Shown here: piece after piece, positions 7,746 to 16,348 of the stretch
Position numbering within the stretch: position 1 is the first letter of the stretch
Layout: each line of letters starts with the position of its first letter
Assembly: GCF_016653635.2 (NCBI RefSeq)
Contig: NZ_CP067420.1
Coordinates: forward strand, 1,059,501 to 1,123,500
DNA from: Skermanella sp. TT6
Lineage (GTDB): Bacteria; Pseudomonadota; Alphaproteobacteria; Azospirillales; Azospirillaceae
Direction of reading: 5' to 3'
DNA length: 64,000 bases
Program-made: the position numbers and the translations under genes
Notes under the pieces: generated by a model
Told to the model about the DNA's origin: nothing
What the model saw: the letters and a program-made list of their open reading frames with translations, nothing else
Database searches by the model: none

Positions 7746-9283
7746 CACGCCGCCCCCTCCAGCCCCATCGGCTCCGCCGGGCCGCGCCGCCTCATCGCCG
7801 CCTCCAGGATGCGCCCGCCGTCGAAACCGCCGCGCCGGAACTCCGCCTGGATCTCGCCGTGGTTCATCACCAGGATGCGGTCGCACATCCCCATCAGCTC
7901 CTCCATCTCGGAGGAGATCATCAGCACCCCGGCGCCCTCGGCCACCAGCGTGTCGATGATCTTGTAGATCTCGAACTTGGCACCCACGTCGATCCCGCGG
8001 GTCGGCTCGTCCAGGATGAAGACCCGGGGGGTCCGCAGCAGCCACTTCGCCAGCACCACCTTCTGCTGGTTGCCGCCGCTCAGGTGGCGGACCAGCGTCC
8101 CCATGGGGTCGGCGGCGCGCATCCGGACCTTCTGGCCGATCCGCCCGACCTCGTCGCCCAGCCGGGTCCGGTCGATGAAGCGGGTCCACGGCGACACATA
8201 GTCCTCCAGCGAGGGCAGCGCGATGTTGTCGGCGATGGTGGCGTGCATCATCAGGCCCTCGCCGCGCCGGTCCTCCGTCAGGAAGGCCATGCCGCGCTCC
8301 ATGCAGGCGCCGGGGCTCGGCTCCCCGATCACGGCGCCGTCCACCGCGATGGTCCCGGACTTGAAGCCGTCCAGGCCGAACAGGATGCGGGCCAGCTCGC
8401 TGCGCCCGGCCCCCATCAGCCCGGCGATGCCCAGCACCTCTCCCGCGTGCAGCGTCAGGTCGATCCCGTGGACGACGCCCGGCTGGCTGACGCCCCGCAC
8501 CTCCAGCACCGGCCGCTCCGTCGGCCGGCCCGTCCGCTCGGGGAAGAGCTGGTCCAGCGTCCGCCCGACCATCAGGGCGATCATCCGCTCGGTCGGCATC
8601 CCCGACGCCGGCCCGCCGCCCACCACGGCGCCGTCGCGCAGCACGGTGATGTCGTCGCAGATCCGCGTCACGTCGGACAGCACGTGGCTGATATAGATCA
8701 TCGCGATGCCGCGCCCGCGCAGCCGCTCGATGATGCCGAACAGCCGGTCGGCCTCCCGCCGGGTCAGGGAGGTGGTCGGCTCGTCGAAGATGATCACCTT
8801 GGCATCGACGCTCAGCGCCTTGGCGATCTCGACCAATTGCCGCTCGCCCTGGCTCAGGGCGGCCACCGGCGTGCCGGGCGGGTGGCGGATGTCCACCTGC
8901 TCCAGCAGCTCGCGCGCCCGGCGGCGCATCCGGCCCCGGCTGATGAAGGGGATGGCAGGTCCGATCCGGGGAAAGCCCGAGATGAACAGGTTTTCCTCGA
9001 TCGACAGGTTCTCGAACAGGTTCAGTTCCTGGTGGATGAAGGAGATGCCGCGGGCCAGCGCGTCCCGGGGGCCGCGCGGCTCGTAGTCGGCGCCGTCCAG
9101 CCGGATGCGCCCGCCGTCGCGCTTCAGCACGCCGCCCAGGATGTTCATGGTAGTCGATTTGCCGGAGCCGTTCTCCCCCACCAGCCCCAGCACCCGGCCG
9201 CGGTCCAGCGAGAACGATACGCCGTGCAGCACCTCGACGCCGAAGAAGCTCTTGCGAAGGGTCTCGCACTCGAGCAGGGCCAT
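7745..9283 (-). CDS. Sugar ABC transporter ATP-binding protein (RbsA-like)
   Basis: A 512-residue double ATPase that energises sugar import. Domain 1 has Walker A GENGSGKST (36-44), signature LSQGERQ and Walker B VIIFDEPTTSL. Domain 2 has the usual degenerate P-loop (GLMGAGRSE), the complete FLTEDRRGEG segment, signature LSGGNQQK and VFILDEPTRGID. Its second domain is full length, unlike the fused ATPase at 807-3215, which makes it a good internal comparator. The start lies 12 bases after the upstream permease stop, preceded by AGGAGG-like sequence. Confidence 0.92.
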   Translation of the reverse strand: MALLECETLRKSFFGVEVLHGVSFSLDRGRVLGLVGENGSGKSTTMNILGGVLKRDGGRIRLDGADYEPRGPRDALARGISFIHQELNLFENLSIEENLFISGFPRIGPAIPFISRGRMRRRARELLEQVDIRHPPGTPVAALSQGERQLVEIAKALSVDAKVIIFDEPTTSLTRREADRLFGIIERLRGRGIAMIYISHVLSDVTRICDDITVLRDGAVVGGGPASGMPTERMIALMVGRTLDQLFPERTGRPTERPVLEVRGVSQPGVVHGIDLTLHAGEVLGIAGLMGAGRSELARILFGLDGFKSGTIAVDGAVIGEPSPGACMERGMAFLTEDRRGEGLMMHATIADNIALPSLEDYVSPWTRFIDRTRLGDEVGRIGQKVRMRAADPMGTLVRHLSGGNQQKVVLAKWLLRTPRVFILDEPTRGIDVGAKFEIYKIIDTLVAEGAGVLMISSEMEELMGMCDRILVMNHGEIQAEFRRGGFDGGRILEAAMRRRGPAEPMGLEGAA

Positions 9284-9295
9284 GGGATCAGCCTC

Positions 9296-10306
9296 CTAGA
9301 GCCGGGCGGCGAAGCGGGTGCGGACGGCGTCGATCACGGCGGCGAGCAGGATCACCGCCCCCTTGATCGCGAAGACCGAGAACAGCGACATCCCCAGCAT
9401 CTTCAGGCTGGTGTCCAGCAGCACCAGGAACAGCACGCCGAACACCGTCCACAGCACCTTGCCCTTGCCGCCGAACAGGCTGGTCCCGCCGATCACCACC
9501 GCGCCGATGACGTCCAGCAGGATCGTCTGCCCCAGGATCGGCGTCCCGGTCTGGAGCCGCCCGGTATACAGGATCGACGCCACCGCCGCGCACGCGCCGG
9601 AGATCAGGAAGGCCGCCGCGACCACCCGCGCCACCGGCACGCCCGACACCGCCGCCGCGTTGCGGTTCTGCCCGCAGGCATACAGCCGCCGGCCCAGCGC
9701 CGTCCGCGCCAGCACCAGGTGCGCCGCGAGGCCGACCGCCGCCACGACCCACAGCGCGTTCGGCACGCCGCCCATATTCCCCTGGCCCAGCACGACGAAG
9801 CCGTGGGGCAGGTTGGCGATGCTGCTGGTCTCGGTATGGAAGGTGGTGAACCAGATCGCCGCGCCGGAGAAGAACATCATCGTCGTCAGCGTGACGATGA
9901 AGGGCGGCATGCCCAGCCGGGTGACGCAGAACCCGTTGAAGGCGCCGATCGCCAGCCCGACCGCCACCATGGCCAGCATCGCCCCCGGCACCGCCAGCGC
10001 CGAGCCCGCCAGGTAGCCGCCGTCGCCGGTCATGACGCTGGCCCCGGCCACGCTCGCCATCGCGATGATCGAGGTCACCGACAGGTCGATGCCGGCGACG
10101 ATCAGCACGAAGGTCTGGCCGATCGCCACCACCAGCAGCGGCAGCATGTCGGACAGGATGTTCCGCATCACCTCGGCCGAGGCCATCTGCGGCACGAAGG
10201 GCACCACCGCCGCGAAATAGGCGACGCTGAGATAGAGCACCAGGTATTCGGAGAACAGCAGGTGCCGCAGCAGGCGGCGCGGCCCGGCCGACCGCGTCCC
10301 CGCCAT
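9296..10306 (-). CDS. Sugar ABC transporter permease
   Basis: A 336-residue RbsC-family permease with the motif GQTFVLIVAGIDLSVTSII and VTLTTMMFFSGAAIWF. The ATG at 10306 is preferred because a start further upstream would run into the binding-protein gene, whose stop is at 10318. It pairs with the permease at 6765-7745. Confidence 0.88.
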   Translation of the reverse strand: MAGTRSAGPRRLLRHLLFSEYLVLYLSVAYFAAVVPFVPQMASAEVMRNILSDMLPLLVVAIGQTFVLIVAGIDLSVTSIIAMASVAGASVMTGDGGYLAGSALAVPGAMLAMVAVGLAIGAFNGFCVTRLGMPPFIVTLTTMMFFSGAAIWFTTFHTETSSIANLPHGFVVLGQGNMGGVPNALWVVAAVGLAAHLVLARTALGRRLYACGQNRNAAAVSGVPVARVVAAAFLISGACAAVASILYTGRLQTGTPILGQTILLDVIGAVVIGGTSLFGGKGKVLWTVFGVLFLVLLDTSLKMLGMSLFSVFAIKGAVILLAAVIDAVRTRFAARL

Positions 10307-10317
10307 CAGCAGCCCGC

Positions 10318-11319
10318 TCAACCGTTCTTCTGCTTGTAGATGGTGTAGCCCCACATGCGGTCGCGGACCTGCTCCAGGTTGGCCTGGTGGATCGCGAAGC
10401 CGGGGTCCAGCAGCACCCGCTCGACCGTCTTTCCCTCCTGCAGGTCCACGATCGCGTTGACCGCCAGCTCGGCCTCCTTGAACAGGTCCTGCACCCCGTC
10501 GGCGTCCAGGTACTTGTCCTTCAGCAGCTCGTAGGCCATCGCGTCGCCGTCGAACCCGCCGAAGATGACGTGGTCCTTATGTCCTATCGGATGGAACTTG
10601 TTCCTAACCCTCATTGCCTGTACGATCTGGGGGAACAGGAAGTCGGACGACGTGAAGAGGAAGTTGATGTCGGGGTTCGCCTGGAACGCGTTGGTCAGTC
10701 CCGCGAACGCCACGTCGGCGTTCCACTCCGTCGGGATGCGGGCGACGACGTCGATGATGTCCTTGTTCTTGTCCACCACGTCGAAGAAACCGTCGCGCCG
10801 GCCGATCGCGTTCGGGTCGCCCAGGTTGCCGATCAGGATCGCCGCCTTGAACTTGCCGCCCTGCTTGCGGGCGACCTCGACCATGTGCTCGACCGTGGCG
10901 TTGGTGATCTTGCGGTTGTCGGCGACCACCGCGACCGAGAAGGCGTCGGTCTTGGCCGGCGGGCGGTTGAAATGGACCATCGGCACGCCGGCCTCGTTGG
11001 CCGCCTTGATCGCCGGGATGACCGCATTGCTGTCGGTCTGGACGATGATGATGCCGTCCACCTTGCGCGCCAGCATGGCCCGCACCTGCTCGAACTGGCG
11101 GTTGTCGTCCTTGTCGGAGATCGCCTGGACCATCTCGTACCCGCGCTTGGACAGGTCCTGCTTGATGACATCCAGCCCCGCCACCCAGAACGGCGAGTAC
11201 AGCCCGTCGAACAGCACGGCGATGGTCTTCTTGCCCTGCGCCTTGACGTACAGGGGCATCCCGGCGGTGCCGGCCGCAACCAGGGTGCCAATCGTGAATT
11301 GCCGACGCGTCAGCCTCAT
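10318..11319 (-). CDS. Sugar ABC transporter substrate-binding protein
   Basis: A 333-residue periplasmic binding protein, first gene of the importer operon. The N-terminus MRLTRRQFTIGTLVAAGTAG is a signal peptide with a twin-arginine-like RRQFTIG. Mature protein begins near QGKKTIAVLFDGLYSPFW. Peripla_BP_4-type fold: VDGIIIVQTDSNAVIPAI in the first lobe and VIFGGFDGDAMAYELLKD in the second. The - strand promoter region upstream (11320-11450) contains an AACTGGTATGAT motif shared with the GntR gene's upstream region. In context the ligand is probably a furanose or branched-chain pentose; this is inference. Confidence 0.9.
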   Translation of the reverse strand: MRLTRRQFTIGTLVAAGTAGMPLYVKAQGKKTIAVLFDGLYSPFWVAGLDVIKQDLSKRGYEMVQAISDKDDNRQFEQVRAMLARKVDGIIIVQTDSNAVIPAIKAANEAGVPMVHFNRPPAKTDAFSVAVVADNRKITNATVEHMVEVARKQGGKFKAAILIGNLGDPNAIGRRDGFFDVVDKNKDIIDVVARIPTEWNADVAFAGLTNAFQANPDINFLFTSSDFLFPQIVQAMRVRNKFHPIGHKDHVIFGGFDGDAMAYELLKDKYLDADGVQDLFKEAELAVNAIVDLQEGKTVERVLLDPGFAIHQANLEQVRDRMWGYTIYKQKNG

Positions 11320-11370
11320 TGGTTCTTCCTCCCTGCCGCGGCTTCAGCCGCTTGGTTCGCTTATACAGTC

Positions 11371-11382
11371 ATCATACCAGTT
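11371..11382 (-). promoter_or_regulatory. Candidate GntR operator upstream of the sugar importer
   Basis: On the - strand the sequence is AACTGGTATGAT followed by GACTG, about 50 bases before the binding-protein ATG. The same 12-mer, with one C/G change, occurs at 14107-14118 just upstream of the GntR regulator gene. TGGT-N3-A(C/T)GA resembles FadR-subfamily operators. Confidence 0.45.
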
Positions 11383-11452
11383 GCCCGTGGGCCGACAACT
11401 GGAATTTCGAGCGTTATCCCATAAGGTTGAACCGCTCCGGTTCCCGCACCGT

Positions 11453-11520
11453 GTTGCGCCATGGGCGCAACCTACGGCTCGATGCAGACCGTCGATCGTA
11501 GGTTGCGCCCATGGCGCAAC
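11453..11520. repeat. Nested palindromic repeat, copy A (GTTGCGCCATGGGCGCAAC type)
   Basis: Perfect 24-base inverted arms at 11453-11476 and 11497-11520 around a 20-base loop. Each arm begins or ends with GTTGCGCCATGGGCGCAAC or its complement, itself a palindrome, plus CTACG. Located between the importer promoter region and the end of the lactonase gene. Copies B and C are at 21889 and 29933. Confidence 0.9.
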
Positions 11521-11567
11521 GCGTCGGTCCGGCTGCCCCGGTCAAACCGACCTGATCGGCCAAAGCC

Positions 11568-13313
11568 CTATGGAATGGCAGGCACAGCCGCGCAGGCCGG
11601 CACCTCCACCACGCCTCCGCCTGCCACCCGGACCCGCACCGGCTCCGCCGACCCGTTCGCCAGCCACAGCACCGGCCCGCCCGGACCGTCCCAGGCGATC
11701 CCGGCCACGGCCCGGCTTCCCGTCACCGACACCTCCCGCAGCCGCGCTCCCCGGGCTTCCGCCAGCGCCCGCAGCACCGCCCCGGCCGGCGCGCCCACCA
11801 TCCCGAAATCTCCCTCCAGCGCGCCCAGGGCGATCGACGCCGCCCCTTCGTAGGCGAGCGCCGCCGCGTAGCCCAGGTACCACGCGGCGCCAAAACCCCC
11901 GCGCTGGCGCGGGTCCCGCCGGGCCATGGCGATACGGCCGTTCCCGGGATTGTCCACCGGCCCCTTGCCATAGGGATTGTCGCGCATCCCGATGGCGGAC
12001 GGCCCGACCCGGATCGGCGTATCGCCGCAGAAGGACCGCGCCGTCTCCATCACGAAGGGCAGGGACTCCAGCGATTCCCAGATCGACCGCTCGTCCGCCG
12101 CATGCACGATAGGCGAGGTGGTGAAGCTGACATGGTCCAGCCCCTCCGCCGGCGGCCGAGCGCGGTTCAGCTCGGTGAAGAAGGAATGCATGCCGCCGCC
12201 GACCCGCACGCCGGGAAAGGCCGCCCGCGCCGCCCGGTAGACCTCCGCGAAGGCCGGCACGTCCGGCCACGGCCCGGACGGCTGGTAGCTCTTCAGGTAC
12301 GCCGCCGGCGCCACCGTCACCCCGGCGACCTCGGCCCTTGCCGCCTCGATCCGCCGCGCGATCTCCGCCAACTCCACCTCCGGCGGCTCCCTGCATTCCA
12401 GCGGCAGCTCCAGGAACAGCTCGGCGCCCGCCTGTCGGGCCAGCGCACCATAGGCCCGCAGCGCCTCGACATCGCCCAGCCGGGCGACCAGGAAGCCGAT
12501 CCCCGGCTCCGCCCGCTCCGGGATGCACTGCCAGTCGATCCCGGTTCCCACCGGCGGCACCGTCCGGTCCAGTGCCCGGCCCACCGTGACGCCGATGCCG
12601 TCGGCCGCCTGCGCCGGCACCGTCTCCGGCCGCCCGTCCACCTCCAGCCGGACCGCCTGGGTCAGCCGGGTTCCCGCCGCGATGGTGTAGGGCGTCGGCA
12701 GCGCCAGCGGCCGGACATAGGTCTTGAACGAGGCGTCGGTCCAGTTCCGCTGGTCCTCCATCTCGAACACGTCGCCCTCGAAGGCGCAGACCGCCCGCAC
12801 GCCCGGGACAGGCGCATGCGTCAGGCTCCGGATCGAGAAGATCGGCTGGCCGGGGCTGACCAGCCGGGGGAACCTTGTCGTCTCCCGGCCGCCGTCGGCA
12901 TGCTCCACCTCCACCGGCTCCCCGGCGACGCCCTCGATCGGGTGGAGCACCACGAACCCGGTGCGGCAGGTCTCCAGGGCGGCCGACGCCTCCCCGGTCA
13001 CCTCGAAGCTCAGCCGGCCCGCCGCATCGCCCCGGATCTCCGCCCGGTACGTGAAGCCTCCCGCCACGGCACCCTCGAAGGAAACCGCGAAAGCTTCGCC
13101 GCTCTCCTCGATGAGCAGGTTCGACAGGGTGGCGGGCAGAGTGCCCCAGCCGGTGTCGCGCACCAAGTAACCGATGCCGCGCAGGATCTCGACGCCGTGC
13201 CAGCGCACCGCCCGCACCGCGCCGTCCTCCAGCTCCGCGCTCAAGCCTCCGGCCCGCAGGACGCGGGGCACGGCCGGGGGTGTCCCCGTCCCGTACGACG
13301 TGACGCAGTTCAT
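11568..13313 (-). CDS. Probable D-apionate lactonase (ApnL-like)
   Basis: A 581-residue protein without signal peptide or membrane segments. Recognisable stretches are FVVLHPIEGVAGEPVEVEH, FEMEDQRNWTDASFKTYVRP and a conserved C-terminal segment RVGPSAIGMRDNPYG. These match my memory of the D-apionate (apionolactone) lactonases from rhizobial apiose pathways, which are about this long; I could not run a search. In that pathway the enzyme hydrolyses apionolactone made by the dehydrogenase. The importer, dehydrogenase and regulator around it support the assignment. The downstream enzymes for apionate itself are not in the window. The gene is followed by repeat copy A rather than by direct overlap with the importer. 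Confidence 0.6.
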   Translation of the reverse strand: MNCVTSYGTGTPPAVPRVLRAGGLSAELEDGAVRAVRWHGVEILRGIGYLVRDTGWGTLPATLSNLLIEESGEAFAVSFEGAVAGGFTYRAEIRGDAAGRLSFEVTGEASAALETCRTGFVVLHPIEGVAGEPVEVEHADGGRETTRFPRLVSPGQPIFSIRSLTHAPVPGVRAVCAFEGDVFEMEDQRNWTDASFKTYVRPLALPTPYTIAAGTRLTQAVRLEVDGRPETVPAQAADGIGVTVGRALDRTVPPVGTGIDWQCIPERAEPGIGFLVARLGDVEALRAYGALARQAGAELFLELPLECREPPEVELAEIARRIEAARAEVAGVTVAPAAYLKSYQPSGPWPDVPAFAEVYRAARAAFPGVRVGGGMHSFFTELNRARPPAEGLDHVSFTTSPIVHAADERSIWESLESLPFVMETARSFCGDTPIRVGPSAIGMRDNPYGKGPVDNPGNGRIAMARRDPRQRGGFGAAWYLGYAAALAYEGAASIALGALEGDFGMVGAPAGAVLRALAEARGARLREVSVTGSRAVAGIAWDGPGGPVLWLANGSAEPVRVRVAGGGVVEVPACAAVPAIP

Positions 13314-13363
13314 GGCTCGTTCCTCCCTTGCAACCGCTTTTGCGCGGCCTTATGCTCTTCCCG

Positions 13364-14074
13364 TCAACTCTCGAACTGTCGGTACAGCTGGCTCGCCCGC
13401 TTCAGGTGGTCGGACATGGCCGCCGCCGCCTCTTCGGGATCGCGGTCGGCGACGGCGTCGAAGATCCTCTCATGCTCCTCGATGGTGATCAGCTCGGCGC
13501 CCGGCGCGCGCAGCAGCTTGACGTGATAGACCGCCAGCCACGCGAACATGGCCTGGCTCACCGCCACATAGATTGGGTTGCCCGAGATGGTCGCGATCTC
13601 GCGGTGGAAGGCCATGTCGCAGGGCAGGAAGTTCGGCAGGTCCGCCAGGGCCTCCCGGTGGTCCTCCAGCCGGCGGGCCAGCCGGCCGATATCCTCCTCG
13701 GTCGCCCGTTCCGCCGCTAGCCGGACCATGCCGACCTCGAAGAAGACGCGGGCCTCCTTCAGGTGCTCCAGGTTCTCCGGAGCCCCGGCGATGAAGTGCT
13801 TTGCCGTCTCGCCGACCTGCTCGATCACCCGGTCGGCGGTGATCGGCGTGACCCGCGCCCGCTCGCCGTGGGTGATCGACACCAGCCCCATGTGGGACAG
13901 GGTCTGCATCGCCTCCCGGATCGCGGGGCGGCCGACCTTGTACATCTCCATCAGCTGGCGCTCGCTGGGAAGCTGGTCGCCGACCGCGTACTCGCCGCTG
14001 GAGATGCGGGCGAGCAGGCGGTCCAGAACCTCCTGGTAGAGCTTGCGCCGGGGGATCGGGTCGATGGAAGTCAT
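13364..14074 (-). CDS. GntR family transcriptional regulator (FadR subfamily)
   Basis: A 236-residue regulator. The N-terminal winged helix (YQEVLDRLLARISSGEYAVGDQLPSERQLMEMYKVGRPAIREAMQ region, residues about 12-60) is followed by an all-helical FCD effector domain with metal-ligand-type residues in CDMAFHREI and MSDHLKRA. The ATG at 14074 is chosen over an upstream TTG at 14107 because the TTG overlaps the putative operator. It probably represses the sugar operon and itself, with the sugar or its acid as inducer. Confidence 0.88.
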   Translation of the reverse strand: MTSIDPIPRRKLYQEVLDRLLARISSGEYAVGDQLPSERQLMEMYKVGRPAIREAMQTLSHMGLVSITHGERARVTPITADRVIEQVGETAKHFIAGAPENLEHLKEARVFFEVGMVRLAAERATEEDIGRLARRLEDHREALADLPNFLPCDMAFHREIATISGNPIYVAVSQAMFAWLAVYHVKLLRAPGAELITIEEHERIFDAVADRDPEEAAAAMSDHLKRASQLYRQFES

Positions 14075-14106
14075 GGGGCGGCCCTGGCGGATGGGGGGAT
14101 TCCTCA

Positions 14107-14118
14107 AACTGGTATCAT
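14107..14118. promoter_or_regulatory. Candidate autoregulatory operator of the GntR gene
   Basis: AACTGGTATCAT, followed by GATCG, lies 33 bases upstream of the GntR ATG. It matches the element upstream of the binding-protein gene at 11 of 12 positions. Found by eye; no scan of the rest of the genome was possible. Confidence 0.45.
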
Positions 14119-14141
14119 GATCGCGCCAGTGCCGCCAAAGC

Positions 14142-14585
14142 TCAAGTCAGATTGATGACGTACCGCACGAAACCGTCCGCCGGGGCGAACCGGTCGTAAA
14201 GCCGCCGCGCCACCGCGTTGTCCTGCCTTGTGTGCCAATAGACCCGGCGCCACCCCTTGGCCCGTCCCTGGTCGATCAGGTCCTGGATCAGCGCGCGGCC
14301 GGCCCCGGTGCCGCGCGCATCGAGCGAGACGAACAGGTCTTCCAGATAGCAGGAGGATAATGTCGACCATGTGCTGGGATGCACGACGCAGTTGGCGAAG
14401 CCGACGACGGCGCCGTCCCGGACCGCCAGCCGGCAGAAGATCGCCGACCCCGGGTCCAGGACCCGTGCCCAGGTGCCGGCGGTCGCCTCCTCCGGCACGG
14501 TTGCCTCATAGAAGCGGTTGTACCCCGCCCACAGCTCCCGCCAGACGCCCTCGTCCTCCGGCTTCGGATCCCTGATATCCAACAT
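14142..14585 (-). CDS. GNAT family N-acetyltransferase
   Basis: A 147-residue single-domain acetyltransferase. The acetyl-CoA loop is LEDLFVSLDARGTGAGRALIQDL (a R-G-x-G-x-G/A variant), followed by the typical WRRVYWHTRQDNAVARRLYDRF helix-strand. The substrate is not predictable. It stands alone between the GntR gene and the thioesterase-thiolase pair, on the same strand. Confidence 0.85.
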   Translation of the reverse strand: MLDIRDPKPEDEGVWRELWAGYNRFYEATVPEEATAGTWARVLDPGSAIFCRLAVRDGAVVGFANCVVHPSTWSTLSSCYLEDLFVSLDARGTGAGRALIQDLIDQGRAKGWRRVYWHTRQDNAVARRLYDRFAPADGFVRYVINLT

Positions 14586-14618
14586 GCCGCCCTCCCGTGT
14601 TAGCAGGAGGGCAGGCTA

Positions 14619-15035
14619 TCACTTCCGGTCGAGGATCTTCCACACGCCGCTGGCCGACGCCACGACCCGGTCGCCGTCCAGGATCGTCCCGCGCAGGAAC
14701 ACCAGGGTCCGGGTCTTGCGGATCACCTCCGGCGCGATCTCGATGAAATCGCCGATATCCGCCGCCCCGATGAACTGCATGTCGAACTGGATCGTGACGC
14801 AGGCCCTGTTGACCGCCGCCTCCCACGCGCAGATCCCCAGCGCGCGGTCGGCGAAGGTCATCAGCATGCCGCCCTGGACGACGTCGATGTAATTGGCGTG
14901 CCGGGGTTCCGCCAGGAACCCGAACGCGTCGCCCCGCCGCCACATCGGGCCGACCAGGCCCAGGAAGCCGGAATCGGGCAGCTGCTCCCACCCGGCCGCC
15001 GAGAGCTCCTCGAAGCCCACGGGACGGTCAGCCAA
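14619..15035 (-). CDS. PaaI-type hotdog thioesterase
   Basis: A 138-residue hotdog-fold acyl-CoA thioesterase. The core motif is HANYIDVVQGGMLMTFADRALGICAWE, containing the N/D and GG residues of the PaaI family helix, followed by QFDMQFIGAADIGDFIEI. It overlaps the thiolase stop by eight bases, so the two are co-translated. It may hydrolyse acyl-CoA products of, or competing with, the thiolase reaction. Confidence 0.85.
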   Translation of the reverse strand: MADRPVGFEELSAAGWEQLPDSGFLGLVGPMWRRGDAFGFLAEPRHANYIDVVQGGMLMTFADRALGICAWEAAVNRACVTIQFDMQFIGAADIGDFIEIAPEVIRKTRTLVFLRGTILDGDRVVASASGVWKILDRK

Positions 15036-16230
15036 GGTTCTCGACCACCAGGGCGATGCCCTGGCCCCCGCCGATGCACATGGTCATCAGCCCGTAACGC
15101 CCGCCGGTCCGCTTCAGCTCGTACAGCGCCTTGACCGTGATGATGCAGCCGGTGGCTCCCACGGGATGGCCCAGCGCGACCGCGCCGCCGTTGGGGTTGG
15201 TCCGGTCCGCCGGCAGGCCCAGCTCCTTCGCGACCGCGCAGGCCTGGGCCGCGAAGGCCTCGTTGCTTTCGATCACGTCCAGGTCGGCGACCGACAGGCC
15301 GGCACGCTCCAGCGCCTTCGGAACCGCCGGGATCGGCCCCAGGCCCATGACCTCCGGCGCCACGCCGGCATGGCCCCACGACAGGATGCGCGCCATCGGC
15401 CGGATGCCGCGCCGCTCGGCCTCCGCGCCGGACATCAGCACCACGGCCGCCGCCCCGTCGTTGATGCCGGAGGCGTTGGCCGCGGTCACGCTGCCGTCCC
15501 GCTTGAACACCGGCCGCAGCTTGCCCACGTCCTCGACCGCCAGCCCGCGGCGGACATGCTCGTCGGTGTCGAACACCTGCACGCCCTTGCGGGTCTTGAC
15601 CTCGACCGGGACGATCTGCTCCTTGAAATATCCCGCGTCGATCGCGCGGGCGGCGCGGCGGTGGCTCTCCACCGCGAATTCGTCCTGGGCGGCGCGGTCG
15701 ATGCCGAAGCGCTCGGCCACGTTCTCCGCCGTGACGCCCATGTGGCCGTGGCCGAACGGGTCGTGCAGCGCGGCGGTCATGGCGTCCACCAGGGCGCTGT
15801 CGCCCATCTTCACGCCCCAGCGCGCGCCGGTCGTGACATAGGGCGCCCGGCTCATGCTCTCCGCCCCGCCGGCCACCGCGACCGAGCACTCGCCCAGCAG
15901 GATCATCTGGGCCGCCGACACGATCGCCTGGACGCCCGACCCGCACAGCCGGTTCAGCGTCAGGGCCGGGACCTCCGGCGGGATGCCGGCGCCGATGGCG
16001 GCGGTGCGCGACAGGTACATGTCGCGCGGCTCGCTCTGGATCACCTGGCCCATGACCACGTGCTGCACGTCCGCCGCCGGCACGCCCGCCCGGCCCAGCG
16101 CCTGCCTTATCACCAGGGCGCCCAGCTCGGACGGCGGAACGTCCTTCAGCCCGCCGCCGAAGTCGCCGATGGCGGTCCGCACGCCGCTGACGATGACCAC
16201 GTCCCGGCCGGTCCCTAGAGTATCGCTCAC
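15028..16230 (-). CDS. Acetyl-CoA acetyltransferase (thiolase)
   Basis: A 400-residue thiolase of the biosynthetic/degradative type II family. The nucleophile is Cys96 in NRLCGSG. The C-terminal catalytic pair is His at about 355 in GHPVGATG and Cys at about 385 in CIGGGQG. NEAFAAQ is also present. It makes or cleaves acetoacetyl-CoA or 3-ketoacyl-CoA in the cytoplasm. No phaB or hydroxyacyl-CoA dehydrogenase is adjacent, so a polyhydroxyalkanoate role is possible but not shown. Confidence 0.92.
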   Translation of the reverse strand: MSDTLGTGRDVVIVSGVRTAIGDFGGGLKDVPPSELGALVIRQALGRAGVPAADVQHVVMGQVIQSEPRDMYLSRTAAIGAGIPPEVPALTLNRLCGSGVQAIVSAAQMILLGECSVAVAGGAESMSRAPYVTTGARWGVKMGDSALVDAMTAALHDPFGHGHMGVTAENVAERFGIDRAAQDEFAVESHRRAARAIDAGYFKEQIVPVEVKTRKGVQVFDTDEHVRRGLAVEDVGKLRPVFKRDGSVTAANASGINDGAAAVVLMSGAEAERRGIRPMARILSWGHAGVAPEVMGLGPIPAVPKALERAGLSVADLDVIESNEAFAAQACAVAKELGLPADRTNPNGGAVALGHPVGATGCIITVKALYELKRTGGRYGLMTMCIGGGQGIALVVENLG

Positions 16231-16348
16231 GGTTTCCTCCTTCGATCTTTGGCCGCAATCTACCCGCCGCGCCGCGCCCGCGCCACCGTCACCCCGACTA
16301 TCGTCATACGGTTGTATTTAACGATTCTTCACCAGTTGCGACTACTGA

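Noticed and set aside
7859-10339. An 826-residue + strand frame across the sugar transporter genes
   Set aside because: It crosses two strongly supported genes on the other strand and consists of low-complexity His/Gln/Pro/Arg sequence.
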